Source of the DNA: an uncultured Alistipes sp. | GTDB lineage: Bacteria > Bacteroidota > Bacteroidia > Bacteroidales > Rikenellaceae | Assembly: GCA_947591475.1 (NCBI GenBank) | Contig: CANQDE010000001.1 | Span: forward strand, 310,001-374,000 | Reading direction: 5' to 3' | DNA: 64,000 bases | In this document: one piece after another, positions 34,013-43,158 of the stretch | Layout of the letters: each line of letters begins with the position of its first letter | How positions within the stretch are numbered: position 1 is the first letter of the stretch | The notes under the pieces: model-generated | What the model was told of the DNA's origin: nothing | Databases searched by the model: none | Seen by the model: only the letters and a program-made list of their open reading frames with translations | Translations under genes and position numbers: made by a program

Positions 34013-36589
34013 TTACAGCCACAGGACGAGCCGATAGACAATCCATGCGACAATCCATGCCAACCCCGTATTGTAGATGAGGGAGAGACCGGCCCATTTC
34101 CAGCCCGCTTCCGTGCCGATGGCCGTTACCGTGGCGATGCAGGGAATGTAAAGCAAGATGAATACCAGAAAGGCGAGGACCGAGGCGGTCGTGAAGTCGC
34201 CGCTGGCAATCAACCGTCGCGAAAGCGGAGCGGTTTCGTCGTTCAACCTTGCGTCCGAGGGTTCGTCCGGTGAAACGAGTACCTCCGCCACGCCGTCGGT
34301 GCCGTCGATTCCGCCGATGATTGCGATTTCAGTATCCGCCTCGACCGACTGGACTTTCGGCACCTCGGTTTCGGCATAGAGCACGCCGAGGGTACTCACG
34401 ACGATCTCTTTGGCCGGGAAGCCCGACAACAGGGCGACGCTGGCCTTCCAGTCGAGGCCCAACGGGCGGAATACCGGCTCGCAGGTTTTGCCGATTCGGC
34501 CTAAATAGGAGTGTTCGTAATGGTTTTGCGACGTATAGGGCTGTTCGTCGGAGAGGCAGGCATCGCGGTCGGGCTGCGGATAGTAGCTCAGGAACCAGAC
34601 GATGATCGACGCCACGAGAATCATGCCGCCCATTTTGCGCAGGTATTGGGCGCATTTGTCCCACATGTGCGAGAGGGTCGTTTTCCACGTTGGGAGCCGG
34701 TAGGGGGGCAGCTCCATGACGAAGGGCGTCTCATCTACGGGAAAGAGGAAGCGGCGCATCAAACGGGCGGTCAGAATGGCTGCCAATACGCCGGTCAGAT
34801 AGAGGCCCGTCATCACCCATACGGCTTCGGCTGCGAAGAACGTACCGGTCAACAGCAGATAGATCGGGATGCGTGCGCTGCACGACATGAACGGAGTAAT
34901 CAGAATGGTAATCAGCCGGCTGCTGCGGCTTTCGATCGTTCGGCACGCCATGATGGCCGGCACGTTGCAGCCGAATCCCATAATCAGCGGGATGAACGAT
35001 TTGCCGTGCAGGCCGAGGCGGTGCATGACGCGATCCATGATGAACGCCGCGCGGGCCAGATAGCCCGAATCCTCCATGAACGAGATGAACAGATAGAGGA
35101 TCATGATGTTCGGCAGGAAGACGATGACCGAACCCACGCCGCCGATGATGCCGTCGCAAAGCAGATCGCGCAGGGTTCCTTCGGGCAGCAGGGTGTTCAG
35201 GGCCTCGCTCAGCCAGCCGACCAGCGTTTCGATCCACCCCTGCGGATAGGCCCCCAGCCGGAACGTACACCAGAACATGAAGCCCATCAGCAGGAAAAAA
35301 ATCGGAAATCCCCACAGTTTGTGGGTAACGAATGTGTCGATTAGGGTTGTCGTCGTCGCCTCTTCGCGCTGTCCGGCGCTGTAGGTCTCTTTGAGCGCGC
35401 CCGAAATAAATCCGTATTTCTGGTTGGCGAAGGCGGTTTCGACATCTTCGCCCAATGCTTCGGTGATTCGTTTGGCTTCGCGGTCGCGGATTCCCGTCCA
35501 TTCGGCATAGTGGGCGCAGGATTGGAGTTGCGCTTCGATTTGTTTGTCTCCTTCCAGCAGCTTCATGGCGAAATAACGGGGCGGAAAGGCTTTGGGCAGT
35601 TCGTCGCGGCAGGCTCCGATAGCGCCGTTGAGCTTCTGCAAGCCCTCTTCGATGACCGGCCCTTGATTGATATGGATGTGGCGTACGCGCGCATCTTGGT
35701 TTTCGTAGACGGCGATGACCGTATCGAGCAGTTCGTCGATGCCTTTGTTGTTGCGGGCTTCGACAGGAATCATCGGCACGCCCAGCATTCGGCCTAAATG
35801 GTCGTAATCGAGCTTCGCTCCGCTGGCGGTCAGTTCGTCGAACATGTTCAGCGCCACGACCATGCGGGGATTGATGTCGATGAGCTCGGTCGTCAGATAG
35901 AGGTTGCGTGCGAGGTTGGACGCCACGACCGAATTGATGATGACGTCGGGGGTCTTTTCGGCGATGTGGGTGCGCACGAAGCGTTCTTCGGGCGTATAGG
36001 CCGACAGCGCATAGGTGCCCGGCAGATCGGTGATTTCGAATCGGTAGCCCCGATAGTTGCGGTAGCCGATTTTGGCGCCTACGGTTACACCGCTGTAATT
36101 GCCCACGTGTTCACGGCTGCCCGAGATGGCGTTGAAAAGCGACGTTTTTCCGCTGTTGGGATTCCCGACCAAGGCGACCGTGATGGTGCGGCTTTGGCGG
36201 ATGATGATTTCGTCGGCTTGGCGACAGGTGTCGTTTTCATCGGGATATTCGGCGAAGGCCGTTCCGAACGGAGGATGATGGTGGTGGCCTTTTTCGGCGA
36301 TTCGGTGAAGTCCGTTTCGTCGTTTACCGGAATTTTGCTCTTCTTCGATCAACTGTTGCACTTCGGCATCGGAAAGCACGACGATCATGTCGGCTTCGCT
36401 GCGCCGCAACGAGATGTCGTAGCCCATGATTTTATATTCGATGGGGTCTTCCAGCGGAGCGTTGAGCACCACCTCGACGCGCTGCCCGCGGACGAATCCC
36501 ATCTCCATGATGCGGCGGCGGAATCCGCCGTGGCCCAAGACCTTCAGAATCGTGGCCGATTCACCGGTTTTCAGTTCGGAAAGACGCAT
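34013..36589 (-). CDS. feoB: Ferrous iron transporter FeoA-FeoB fusion
   Basis: The 858-residue protein has an SH3-like FeoA domain in 1-75. A linker with HHHH (102-105) joins it to FeoB, whose G domain carries GNPNSGKTS (142-150), a DLPGTYAL G3 and NMFDE G4. Next come about ten TM helices with the GFGCNVPA and GFPAKEIVV motifs. It imports Fe2+ across the inner membrane. FeoA-FeoB fusions are usual in Bacteroidetes; the His cluster in the linker stands out as a possible metal site. TATCTTCG lies 30 nt upstream. A Fur site was not identified. Confidence 0.95.
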   Translation of the reverse strand: MRLSELKTGESATILKVLGHGGFRRRIMEMGFVRGQRVEVVLNAPLEDPIEYKIMGYDISLRRSEADMIVVLSDAEVQQLIEEEQNSGKRRNGLHRIAEKGHHHHPPFGTAFAEYPDENDTCRQADEIIIRQSRTITVALVGNPNSGKTSLFNAISGSREHVGNYSGVTVGAKIGYRNYRGYRFEITDLPGTYALSAYTPEERFVRTHIAEKTPDVIINSVVASNLARNLYLTTELIDINPRMVVALNMFDELTASGAKLDYDHLGRMLGVPMIPVEARNNKGIDELLDTVIAVYENQDARVRHIHINQGPVIEEGLQKLNGAIGACRDELPKAFPPRYFAMKLLEGDKQIEAQLQSCAHYAEWTGIRDREAKRITEALGEDVETAFANQKYGFISGALKETYSAGQREEATTTTLIDTFVTHKLWGFPIFFLLMGFMFWCTFRLGAYPQGWIETLVGWLSEALNTLLPEGTLRDLLCDGIIGGVGSVIVFLPNIMILYLFISFMEDSGYLARAAFIMDRVMHRLGLHGKSFIPLIMGFGCNVPAIMACRTIESRSSRLITILITPFMSCSARIPIYLLLTGTFFAAEAVWVMTGLYLTGVLAAILTARLMRRFLFPVDETPFVMELPPYRLPTWKTTLSHMWDKCAQYLRKMGGMILVASIIVWFLSYYPQPDRDACLSDEQPYTSQNHYEHSYLGRIGKTCEPVFRPLGLDWKASVALLSGFPAKEIVVSTLGVLYAETEVPKVQSVEADTEIAIIGGIDGTDGVAEVLVSPDEPSDARLNDETAPLSRRLIASGDFTTASVLAFLVFILLYIPCIATVTAIGTEAGWKWAGLSLIYNTGLAWIVAWIVYRLVLWL

Positions 36590-36649
36590 GGTCGAAAACT
36601 TCGTTTACCAAATCGGCGACGAAGATACGATTTTCGGATGAAACCGGCA

Positions 36650-36815
36650 ATCGCAATTTATAGGTATATTTTGAGACGTTTTTAGTGTGCTCGTGTTTTT
36701 GGGCCCGGATGTTCGCATCTGTATGCGGTTCCTCGCGGCCTTGGGCCGCGTATTCAGTTTTGACCCACCCCTAAGCCCCCGCCTTGGCGGGGGCTTATGT
36801 CGGGAATCCGAACCA
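36650..36815 (+). repeat. G+C-rich intergenic repeat, copy A
   Basis: CGCGGCCTTGGGCCGCG hairpin, TATTCAGTTTTGACCC, then a GCCCCCGCC/GGCGGGGGC hairpin and CGGGAATCCGAACC. The order is the same in copies at 42.6 kb and, inverted, 45.2 kb. The left boundary is uncertain. It fills the gap between feoAB and the efflux operon's last gene. Confidence 0.65.
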
Positions 36816-36835
36816 AATCGAGGGTTAAACCCGTT

Positions 36836-38221
36836 TCATTGCACGTTTTGCACCTCCGACACGCGGAAGCCGCCGCCTAACGCCTTGCACAGATCGACGT
36901 AGTTGATGTATTGCTGGGCGACGAGATTGGCCAGCTGCATCTGCGAATTGTAGAGGTCGCGCTGCGTGTTCAGTACATCGAAATAATCGGCTAATCCGCT
37001 GCGGTAGAGGGCCTGCGTCATTTCGTCGATTCGTTTGTTGACGGCGACTAATTCGCTATAGCGTGCAGTCTGAAGTCGATAGGTCTCGATGGCGTCGAGG
37101 ACGGTTTCGACCTCCGAGAAGGCACTCAATACGGCCTGTTCGTATTGTCGGGCCGCTTGTTCGTAGCGGGCCATCGCCGCCTGTTCCGAACGTTTCAGCT
37201 TCCCGAATGCGAAAATCGGGGCGGTGATCGAACCCGTTGCACTCCAAACCCATGGATTGGAGCTGGTCAGTCCCTTGAGCGAGGCCGAAGCGACGCCTCC
37301 TTTGGCCGTCAAGCCGATCGACGGAAAGCGGGCGCTTCGGGCCACGCCGACTTCGGCGGCTGCGGCGAGCAGCGTGTAGCGGTTTTCCATCAGATCCGGT
37401 CGTCGTGCGAGCAGTTCGGAGGGCAATCCGATTGGTATATCTATCGGTTGCGCGATCGCTTCCAGCCGGATTGCGGTGCCGGTCGCTGCGGGTTGCGGCC
37501 GGGCCTCGCCCAGCAGCAGACCGAGCGACAGCCGGGTCTCCTCGACGGCCCGTTCGTAACGCGGAATATCGGCTTCCGCCTCATAGACTAAACTGCGGGC
37601 TTGTGCGAGAGCCACGCCGTCCGACATGCCGTATCGGTGCATCGAGTCGATCAGCACGGCCGATTCGCGACGGAGTTCGCAGCTGCGGCGGGCGATCGAC
37701 AGGGCGTGCTGGTACTCCAACAATTCGAAATAGGCCGTTGCGACTTGGGCGGCCAGCGAAAGCCGTACGCCGGTGTAGGCCCACAACGAGGCGGCAATCT
37801 GCGCACGGGCCGACCGGCGGGTGTTGCGCAGGGCCCCGAACAGCGAAACTTCCCACGTGAGCGACGGTTCGACGGCATAGGATTGCACGATTCGCGTGGC
37901 ATCGGTGTAACTTCCGTCGGCTGCGATGCCGGCGCCGAGTTGCGGCAGATATTGCGCCCGGACGATGCCGAGATTCGCGCGTGCTTCCTCGATGCGGGCA
38001 GCGGCTGCCGCCAAGTCGCGGTTGTTGGTCAGCGCCCGTTCGATTAATCGGTTGAGGGTCGTATCGCCGAACATCCGCCACCAGCAGCTGTCGAGCTCCA
38101 TCGTGGCCGGATAGGCCGTCGTATCGTTCGCATAGCGGGCCGGCAGGTCGGTCTGCGGCGGGTAGAATCGGGGCGTGCAGGCGGCGGTCAGTATGCCGAC
38201 GAGTAGGAGAAATCGTTTCAT
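36836..38221 (-). CDS. Outer-membrane efflux lipoprotein (TolC/NodT family)
   Basis: The 461-residue protein has a lipoprotein signal (GILTAAC, Cys at 15) and two duplicated OEP domains. Long helices include RIEEARANLGIVRAQYLPQL and the LPSELLARRPDL motif typical of the NodT class. It forms the outer-membrane channel of the RND pump encoded upstream, whose stop it overlaps by ATGA. It is the last gene of the operon. Confidence 0.93.
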   Translation of the reverse strand: MKRFLLLVGILTAACTPRFYPPQTDLPARYANDTTAYPATMELDSCWWRMFGDTTLNRLIERALTNNRDLAAAAARIEEARANLGIVRAQYLPQLGAGIAADGSYTDATRIVQSYAVEPSLTWEVSLFGALRNTRRSARAQIAASLWAYTGVRLSLAAQVATAYFELLEYQHALSIARRSCELRRESAVLIDSMHRYGMSDGVALAQARSLVYEAEADIPRYERAVEETRLSLGLLLGEARPQPAATGTAIRLEAIAQPIDIPIGLPSELLARRPDLMENRYTLLAAAAEVGVARSARFPSIGLTAKGGVASASLKGLTSSNPWVWSATGSITAPIFAFGKLKRSEQAAMARYEQAARQYEQAVLSAFSEVETVLDAIETYRLQTARYSELVAVNKRIDEMTQALYRSGLADYFDVLNTQRDLYNSQMQLANLVAQQYINYVDLCKALGGGFRVSEVQNVQ

Positions 38222-41200
38222 GCTTGCGGTTGTTTTAGGGCGCGGCGGCGTTCGAACCGGCTGATGCGTCCGATCAGATAATAGAGCGAAGGATAGAGGA
38301 AGATGCCCGCGAGCGTGGCGAGCAGCATGCCGCCGACCAACGCCACGCCCATGATGTTCCGTGCGGTGGCATAGACCCCCGTGGCGAAGACGAGCGGCAT
38401 GACGCCCAACACGAAGGCGAAAGCGGTCATGAGGATGGGGCGCACGCGCTGTCGGGCGGCGCCGACGGCCGCTTCGTCTAACGAGGTGCCGTTCTCCTGA
38501 AAGATGCGGTGGGCGTATTCGACGACCAAAATGGCATTCTTGGCCGCCAAGCCGATCAGCATGACAATCGAAATTTGCATGTAGATGTCGTTGACGTAAA
38601 GCGCATTGGCCAAGTGCATTCCGCTCGTGGCGAGCAGCGCGCCGAGCACGGCGACCGGCACGCTCAACAGAATGGCCATCGGCAGCCCCCACGATTCGTA
38701 GAGCGCGGCCAGCGACAGAAAGACGAAAACCAACGCCAGCAGATAGACCACGCTGCCCGATTTCGAGGCTTGCGCTTCCTGATAGGTGATTCCGCTCCAT
38801 GCCGTGCCTACGTCTTCGGGCAGGACGTCGGCGGCCGTGCGTTCGATCTCCTGCATGACGGTTGCGGTCGATGCACCCGCCGCGGGCGTAACGGTCAGCG
38901 AAATGGAGCGGTAGAGATTGAACTGCGAGACGTATTCCGCACCGATGGTGTCCTTCACTTCGACGAAGGTCGTAACTGGCACGCTTTCGCCCGAAGCGGA
39001 GGAGACGTAGTAGCTTTCGAAAGCCCGCTCGTCGGCCCGATAGGCGGGGGCCGCTTGCAGATAGGTCTGATAGAGTTTGCCGAAACGGTTGAAATTGTTG
39101 ATGTAGGTGCCTCCGAGCAGCGCGCTCAACTCGTTGTAGAACGCGGCGGGTTCGATGCCGGCGGCCAGCATGCGTTCCTTGTCGATCAGCAATCGCCGCT
39201 GGGGAACGCTCGCGTCGAACGGGGTCGTTACCGAGGCGATCGACGGCCTTTTTTTCAGCGAGTCGATGAGCGTTTCGGTGTGTTGCAGCAGATATTGCGT
39301 GCCGCGTCCTTCGAGGTCGAGCACTTCGGCCGATACGCCCGACGCGACGCCCAACCCGGGAATCGACGGCGGGATGAAGGCGTAGCACTCCGCCCCGGGT
39401 ACGGCGAAATAGAGCTCTTCGGTGAGCTTTCGGGCGATTTCGGCAGCTGTCAGTTTGCGTTTGTCGTAATCGACGAGCGAAACGAAGATGATGCCGCTGT
39501 CGGTCGATGCGATACCGGCCATCATGTTGAATCCGGCGGCGAACGACGTCGAGGCGACTTCGGGCATCCGGCGGATGAAGCGTTCGGCTTGCAGCATGGT
39601 TTCGCGCGTTACCTGCAACGAAGAGGCTTCGGGCGTCGAGACCATCACCATGACATAGCCTTGGTCTTCTTCGGGGAGAAATCCGGACGGCAGACGGTTC
39701 CAGATGAGAACGATCGCCGCGATGACGATGCCGACGAAAACGGCCGTGCGTGTCGTATGTTTGACGAGCGTCGCGGTAAACGAACTGTATCGGGTCATTT
39801 TTCGGTCGAACCAGCGGTTGAATGCGGCGAAGGGGCCCCGTTGCGGAGCCTCCCGCTTGCGCAGCATCAGGGCGCAGAGCGCCGGCGAAAGGGTCAGCGC
39901 ATTGAAGGCCGAGAGGACGATCGACACGGCGATCGTAATCGAGAATTGCTGGAAAAGCCGTCCCGTGATGCCGCCTGTGAATGAGACCGGCAGAAAGACG
40001 GCCAGCAGAACGACCGTCGTGGCGACGATGGGCGATGCGACGTTGCGCATGGCTTGCAGCGCTGCCTCGCGCGGGGTCAGGCCTGCTGCGATGTTGACCT
40101 GTGCCGCTTCGACGACGATGATGGCGTCGTCGACTACCAATCCGATGGCCAACACCAAACCCAACAGCGAAATGATGTTCAGGGTCAGTCCTAAAAGCGG
40201 GAACACGGCGAATGCGCCGATCAGCGATACGGGAATCGCCACGAGCGGGATGACCGTAGCCCGCCAGTCCTGAATGAACAGATAGATGATGAGGATGACC
40301 AACCCCAAGGCGATGAAGAGCGTGCGGAAAATGTCCTTGATGCCCGCTCGGATGCTGGACGTCGCATCGACGATCGAAGTGGCTTCGATGCCGTCCGGAA
40401 AGCGCTTTTCGAGCCGTTGCATGGCGGCTTTCACTTGTTGGCCCACCTCCATGGCGTTGCTGCCGGGCTGTTGATAGATTACTAACAGGGCGGTCGGTTG
40501 GCTCTCGAAGACCGAACTCATTCCGTAGGTCTGGCTGCCTAACGAGACGTCGGCGACGTCTCGCAGCCGGACTTGTTCGCCCGAGGCGGTGGTGCGCAGC
40601 ACGATGTCGCCGAACTGTTCGGCTGTGGCGAGTTGCGGCGGCAGCGTTACGGTATAGGTGCGGCTCGTCCCTTCGGGAGCCGGTTCTGCGCCGAGCTTGC
40701 CCGCCGGATAGATGCTTGCCTGCTGGTCGATGGCTTGGACGATCTCCGAAACCGGAATGCCGTAATACTTCAACAGGTCGGGCCGCAGCCAGATGCGCAT
40801 GGCGTATTCGCCGGCCCCCATGATGTCGACCTTGCCGACGCCGTTGATTTTCAACAGTTCGTCTTGCAGATTGATGTAGGCGTAGTTCGACAGAAATTCG
40901 TCGTCGTAGCGGCCGTCGCTGTGCAGCGCATAGACCAACAGGAATCCCGACATGGTTTTGCGGGTGGTTACGCCTTGTTGCGTAACGGCTTGCGGCAGTT
41001 GCGGGGTGGCCGTGGCGACGTTGTTCTGGGTGAAAATCGCATCCAGATCGGGGTCGGAACCGATGTCGAACGTTACTTGGATGGTCATCGAACCGTCGTT
41101 GGCGCTCGTCGATTGCATGTAGAGCATATCGTTGACCCCCATGATAGCCTGCCCGACGGGGGTGGCGACCGCATTGTCGACCGTTTCGGCATCGGCTCCC

Positions 41201-41349
41201 ACGTAGGAGGCCGAAACCTCGACGACCGGCGGCGTGATGTCCGGATACTGTTCGACGGGCAGCCGCACGATGGAACTCAAACCGAGCAACACGAGGGCGA
41301 TGGCTAACGAAATGGCGAAAATCGGACGCGAAACGAAGAATTTTTCCAT
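38218..41349 (-). CDS. RND efflux permease, HAE-1 family
   Basis: The 1043-residue protein has 12 TM segments and two large periplasmic loops: the AcrB plan. TM4 carries the proton-relay pair in GLVVDDAIIVVEA. The start MEKFFVSRPIFA at 41349 is the classic RND N-terminus, so the longer frame is not used. It expels hydrophobic compounds by proton antiport with the adaptor and OMF encoded on either side. Confidence 0.96.
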   Translation of the reverse strand: MEKFFVSRPIFAISLAIALVLLGLSSIVRLPVEQYPDITPPVVEVSASYVGADAETVDNAVATPVGQAIMGVNDMLYMQSTSANDGSMTIQVTFDIGSDPDLDAIFTQNNVATATPQLPQAVTQQGVTTRKTMSGFLLVYALHSDGRYDDEFLSNYAYINLQDELLKINGVGKVDIMGAGEYAMRIWLRPDLLKYYGIPVSEIVQAIDQQASIYPAGKLGAEPAPEGTSRTYTVTLPPQLATAEQFGDIVLRTTASGEQVRLRDVADVSLGSQTYGMSSVFESQPTALLVIYQQPGSNAMEVGQQVKAAMQRLEKRFPDGIEATSIVDATSSIRAGIKDIFRTLFIALGLVILIIYLFIQDWRATVIPLVAIPVSLIGAFAVFPLLGLTLNIISLLGLVLAIGLVVDDAIIVVEAAQVNIAAGLTPREAALQAMRNVASPIVATTVVLLAVFLPVSFTGGITGRLFQQFSITIAVSIVLSAFNALTLSPALCALMLRKREAPQRGPFAAFNRWFDRKMTRYSSFTATLVKHTTRTAVFVGIVIAAIVLIWNRLPSGFLPEEDQGYVMVMVSTPEASSLQVTRETMLQAERFIRRMPEVASTSFAAGFNMMAGIASTDSGIIFVSLVDYDKRKLTAAEIARKLTEELYFAVPGAECYAFIPPSIPGLGVASGVSAEVLDLEGRGTQYLLQHTETLIDSLKKRPSIASVTTPFDASVPQRRLLIDKERMLAAGIEPAAFYNELSALLGGTYINNFNRFGKLYQTYLQAAPAYRADERAFESYYVSSASGESVPVTTFVEVKDTIGAEYVSQFNLYRSISLTVTPAAGASTATVMQEIERTAADVLPEDVGTAWSGITYQEAQASKSGSVVYLLALVFVFLSLAALYESWGLPMAILLSVPVAVLGALLATSGMHLANALYVNDIYMQISIVMLIGLAAKNAILVVEYAHRIFQENGTSLDEAAVGAARQRVRPILMTAFAFVLGVMPLVFATGVYATARNIMGVALVGGMLLATLAGIFLYPSLYYLIGRISRFERRRALKQPQA

Positions 41350-41359
41350 GAGCCTGCTG

Positions 41360-42514
41360 CTATTGCTGTATCGGAGTGGTTTGCGGCCCGTTGGCATCGG
41401 ACGATTGCTTGACGGGCGCGACTTTGGCCCCGTTGCGGAGCTTCTGGCTGCCCGTCAGGACGACCCATTCGCCCGCAGCGAGCCCTTCGTCGATGCACTG
41501 TCGTTCGCCGATGGTCTCGCCCAACGTTACGCGGCGATAGCTTACGGTGCTGTCCGGCCCGACGACCCATACCGAATAAATATCTTGTGTCTGGTCAATG
41601 CAGCGGCTCGGGACGACGATCGTCGGTCGCGACGGCCCGACTTGGACATCGACCCGAGCGAACTCGCCGGGTTTGAGCCGCTGCCCGGGGTTGGCGAATC
41701 GGACGACGACGACGATCGTGCCGGTCGTCGAGGAGATGTCTTTGCGGGTGTAGCCGTAACGACCCATTTGGGGATAGACTTCGCCGTCGGAGAGTGTCAG
41801 CCGGATGTCCGTCAGCAGTCCTTCGTTGTCGTAGACCGGCTTGTCGCGGCCTGCGGCTTCGAGGTACTGCGCCACCGGAATGGCGAGGTCGACGGTCAGC
41901 GTGTCGATGTTCGAAACGGTCGTCAGAATTTCGAATTGCGTACCCGGGCCGACGTAGTCGCCGATGTGGGCGGGCGTATTGGCCGCGATGCCGTCGATGG
42001 GCGAACGCAATTCGGTGTAGCCCACGTTCATCTCGGCGGAGCGCAAGGCTTGTTCCATCGAACGGACGGAGGCTTCGGCCGCCTTGTAGCGGGCCGTATA
42101 TTGATCGAGCTGCGCGGCGCTGATGGCATCTATCTTGGCCAGCGGCACGGCCCGTTCGTAGTTATTGCGGGCTTCGGCGAGCTGCGCCCGGGCCGATTCG
42201 AGCGAGGCTTGCGCTTCGAGCATCGAGGTGGAGAGCTGCGCGGGGTCGATGGTGAAGAGCAACTGCCCTTTTCGAACGGGAGAACCGCTTTCGTAGGCCG
42301 TGGAGAGCAGATAGCCGTTGACCCGAGGCTGGATCACGGCGTCGAAGTTGCTGGCGAGTGTGCCGATGAACCGCATGCGGAGCGGCACCCGGTCGGCGAC
42401 GGCCTGCACCGTTTCGACCGTAAGCAAGGGCGCTTCTTGTGCGGGGCGATGCTTCCCGCATCCGGACGACAGGCATGCGAGCACCCCGATGAAGCAGAAT
42501 CGGAATCGAGACAT
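41360..42514 (-). CDS. RND periplasmic adaptor (membrane fusion protein)
   Basis: The 384-residue lipoprotein (LSSGC lipobox) has lipoyl halves around a coiled-coil hairpin (SMLEAQASLESARAQLAEA) and beta-barrel and membrane-proximal domains (PGEFARVDV). It is the first gene of the pump operon, 10 nt before the permease. The start at 42514 gives a compact lipoprotein signal; longer in-frame starts at 42556 and 42586 would put the signal internally. Confidence 0.93.
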   Translation of the reverse strand: MSRFRFCFIGVLACLSSGCGKHRPAQEAPLLTVETVQAVADRVPLRMRFIGTLASNFDAVIQPRVNGYLLSTAYESGSPVRKGQLLFTIDPAQLSTSMLEAQASLESARAQLAEARNNYERAVPLAKIDAISAAQLDQYTARYKAAEASVRSMEQALRSAEMNVGYTELRSPIDGIAANTPAHIGDYVGPGTQFEILTTVSNIDTLTVDLAIPVAQYLEAAGRDKPVYDNEGLLTDIRLTLSDGEVYPQMGRYGYTRKDISSTTGTIVVVVRFANPGQRLKPGEFARVDVQVGPSRPTIVVPSRCIDQTQDIYSVWVVGPDSTVSYRRVTLGETIGERQCIDEGLAAGEWVVLTGSQKLRNGAKVAPVKQSSDANGPQTTPIQQ

Positions 42515-42536
42515 GGATTGAGAAACTGTTTTTGTA

Positions 42537-42688
42537 TCGCGATTATCTATTTTCATGTACCGACGTTTTTCGACTCTGTTTTCCAATCCGACCGCTGTTC
42601 TTCGCGGCCTTTGGCCGCGTATTCAGCTTTGGACCCTCCCCCGCACCCCTGCCTTGGCGGGGGCTTCGGTCGGGATGCCGAACCCAAT
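42537..42688 (+). repeat. G+C-rich intergenic repeat, copy B (long form)
   Basis: About 150 bp match, inverted, the copy at 45159-45306. A core of 37 nt (42586-42622) is identical to 45222-45258 on the other strand. It contains a CGCGGCC-GGCCGCG hairpin and a G/C-run hairpin (GCCTTGGC). It lies between the pump operon and hc1 and occupies the pump operon's upstream region. Confidence 0.75.
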
Positions 42689-42843
42689 CAGGTCTTACGA
42701 CCGTCGGTACACGAACGGATATAATTGCCTTTTTTCTTCCTCGCAAGGACAAAAAACATACCGTCCGAACCGGTTGCGGAGGCGTTTTTATCTTTTTTAT
42801 TCAAAATTTGTTCGATAAAAGCAATAGTATTCGATAATTTTGT

Positions 42844-42851
42844 TAACTTTG
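42844..42851 (+). promoter_or_regulatory. -7 box of hc1-like gene
   Basis: TAACTTTG matches TAnnTTTG; a TTTTG lies near the -33 position in an A+T-rich region. The leader to the ATG at 42889 is about 33 nt, with AAAAGGA before the start. Confidence 0.65.
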
Positions 42852-42888
42852 TCCCGATAAACATCTATTTTAATAATTATAAAAGGAC

Positions 42889-43062
42889 ATGAAAGAGCTT
42901 GTAGAAAAAATTCAGGCGGAGTATGAAGCATTCGCTGCCAATGCGGCTGCTCAGGTAGAAAAAGGCAACAAGGCTGCCGGTACCCGTGCCCGTAAATCGG
43001 CTTTGGAGCTTTCGAAACTGATGAAAGAGTTCCGCAAGGCATCCGTTGAAGCTGCGAAATAG
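42889..43062 (+). CDS. Small basic Hc1/H1-like nucleoid protein
   Basis: The 57-residue helical protein is rich in Ala, Lys and Glu: MKELVEKIQ, then a KGNKAAGTRARKSALEL segment and a KEFRKASVEAAK tail. It resembles the short histone H1/Hc1-like proteins of Bacteroidetes, which bind DNA. It has its own good promoter and a strong terminator, so it is probably an abundant monocistronic product. Confidence 0.8.
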   Translation: MKELVEKIQAEYEAFAANAAAQVEKGNKAAGTRARKSALELSKLMKEFRKASVEAAK

Positions 43063-43083
43063 TTCATTCCGCAGTCGAAGTGT

Positions 43084-43112
43084 AAAAGCCGTTCCGAGTG
43101 GACGGCTTTTTT
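43084..43112 (+). terminator. Intrinsic terminator of hc1-like gene
   Basis: AAAAGCCGT/ACGGCTTTT arms with a 9-nt loop and a T6 run. Confidence 0.85.
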
Positions 43113-43144
43113 GTGCTCTTTTTTCTCGATTCGCCAAATATCGT

Positions 43145-43152
43145 TACCTTTG
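43145..43152 (+). promoter_or_regulatory. -7 box of dnaG, 6 nt before the start codon
   Basis: TACCTTTG ends 6 nt before the ATG at 43159; the resulting mRNA would be leaderless or nearly so. Confidence 0.65.
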
Positions 43153-43158
43153 CAGACC

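Noticed and set aside
36836..39388. 850-codon minus-strand frame including the outer-membrane channel
   Set aside because: The first ~390 codons are antisense-frame noise over the RND permease; the true start is the lipoprotein signal at 38221.
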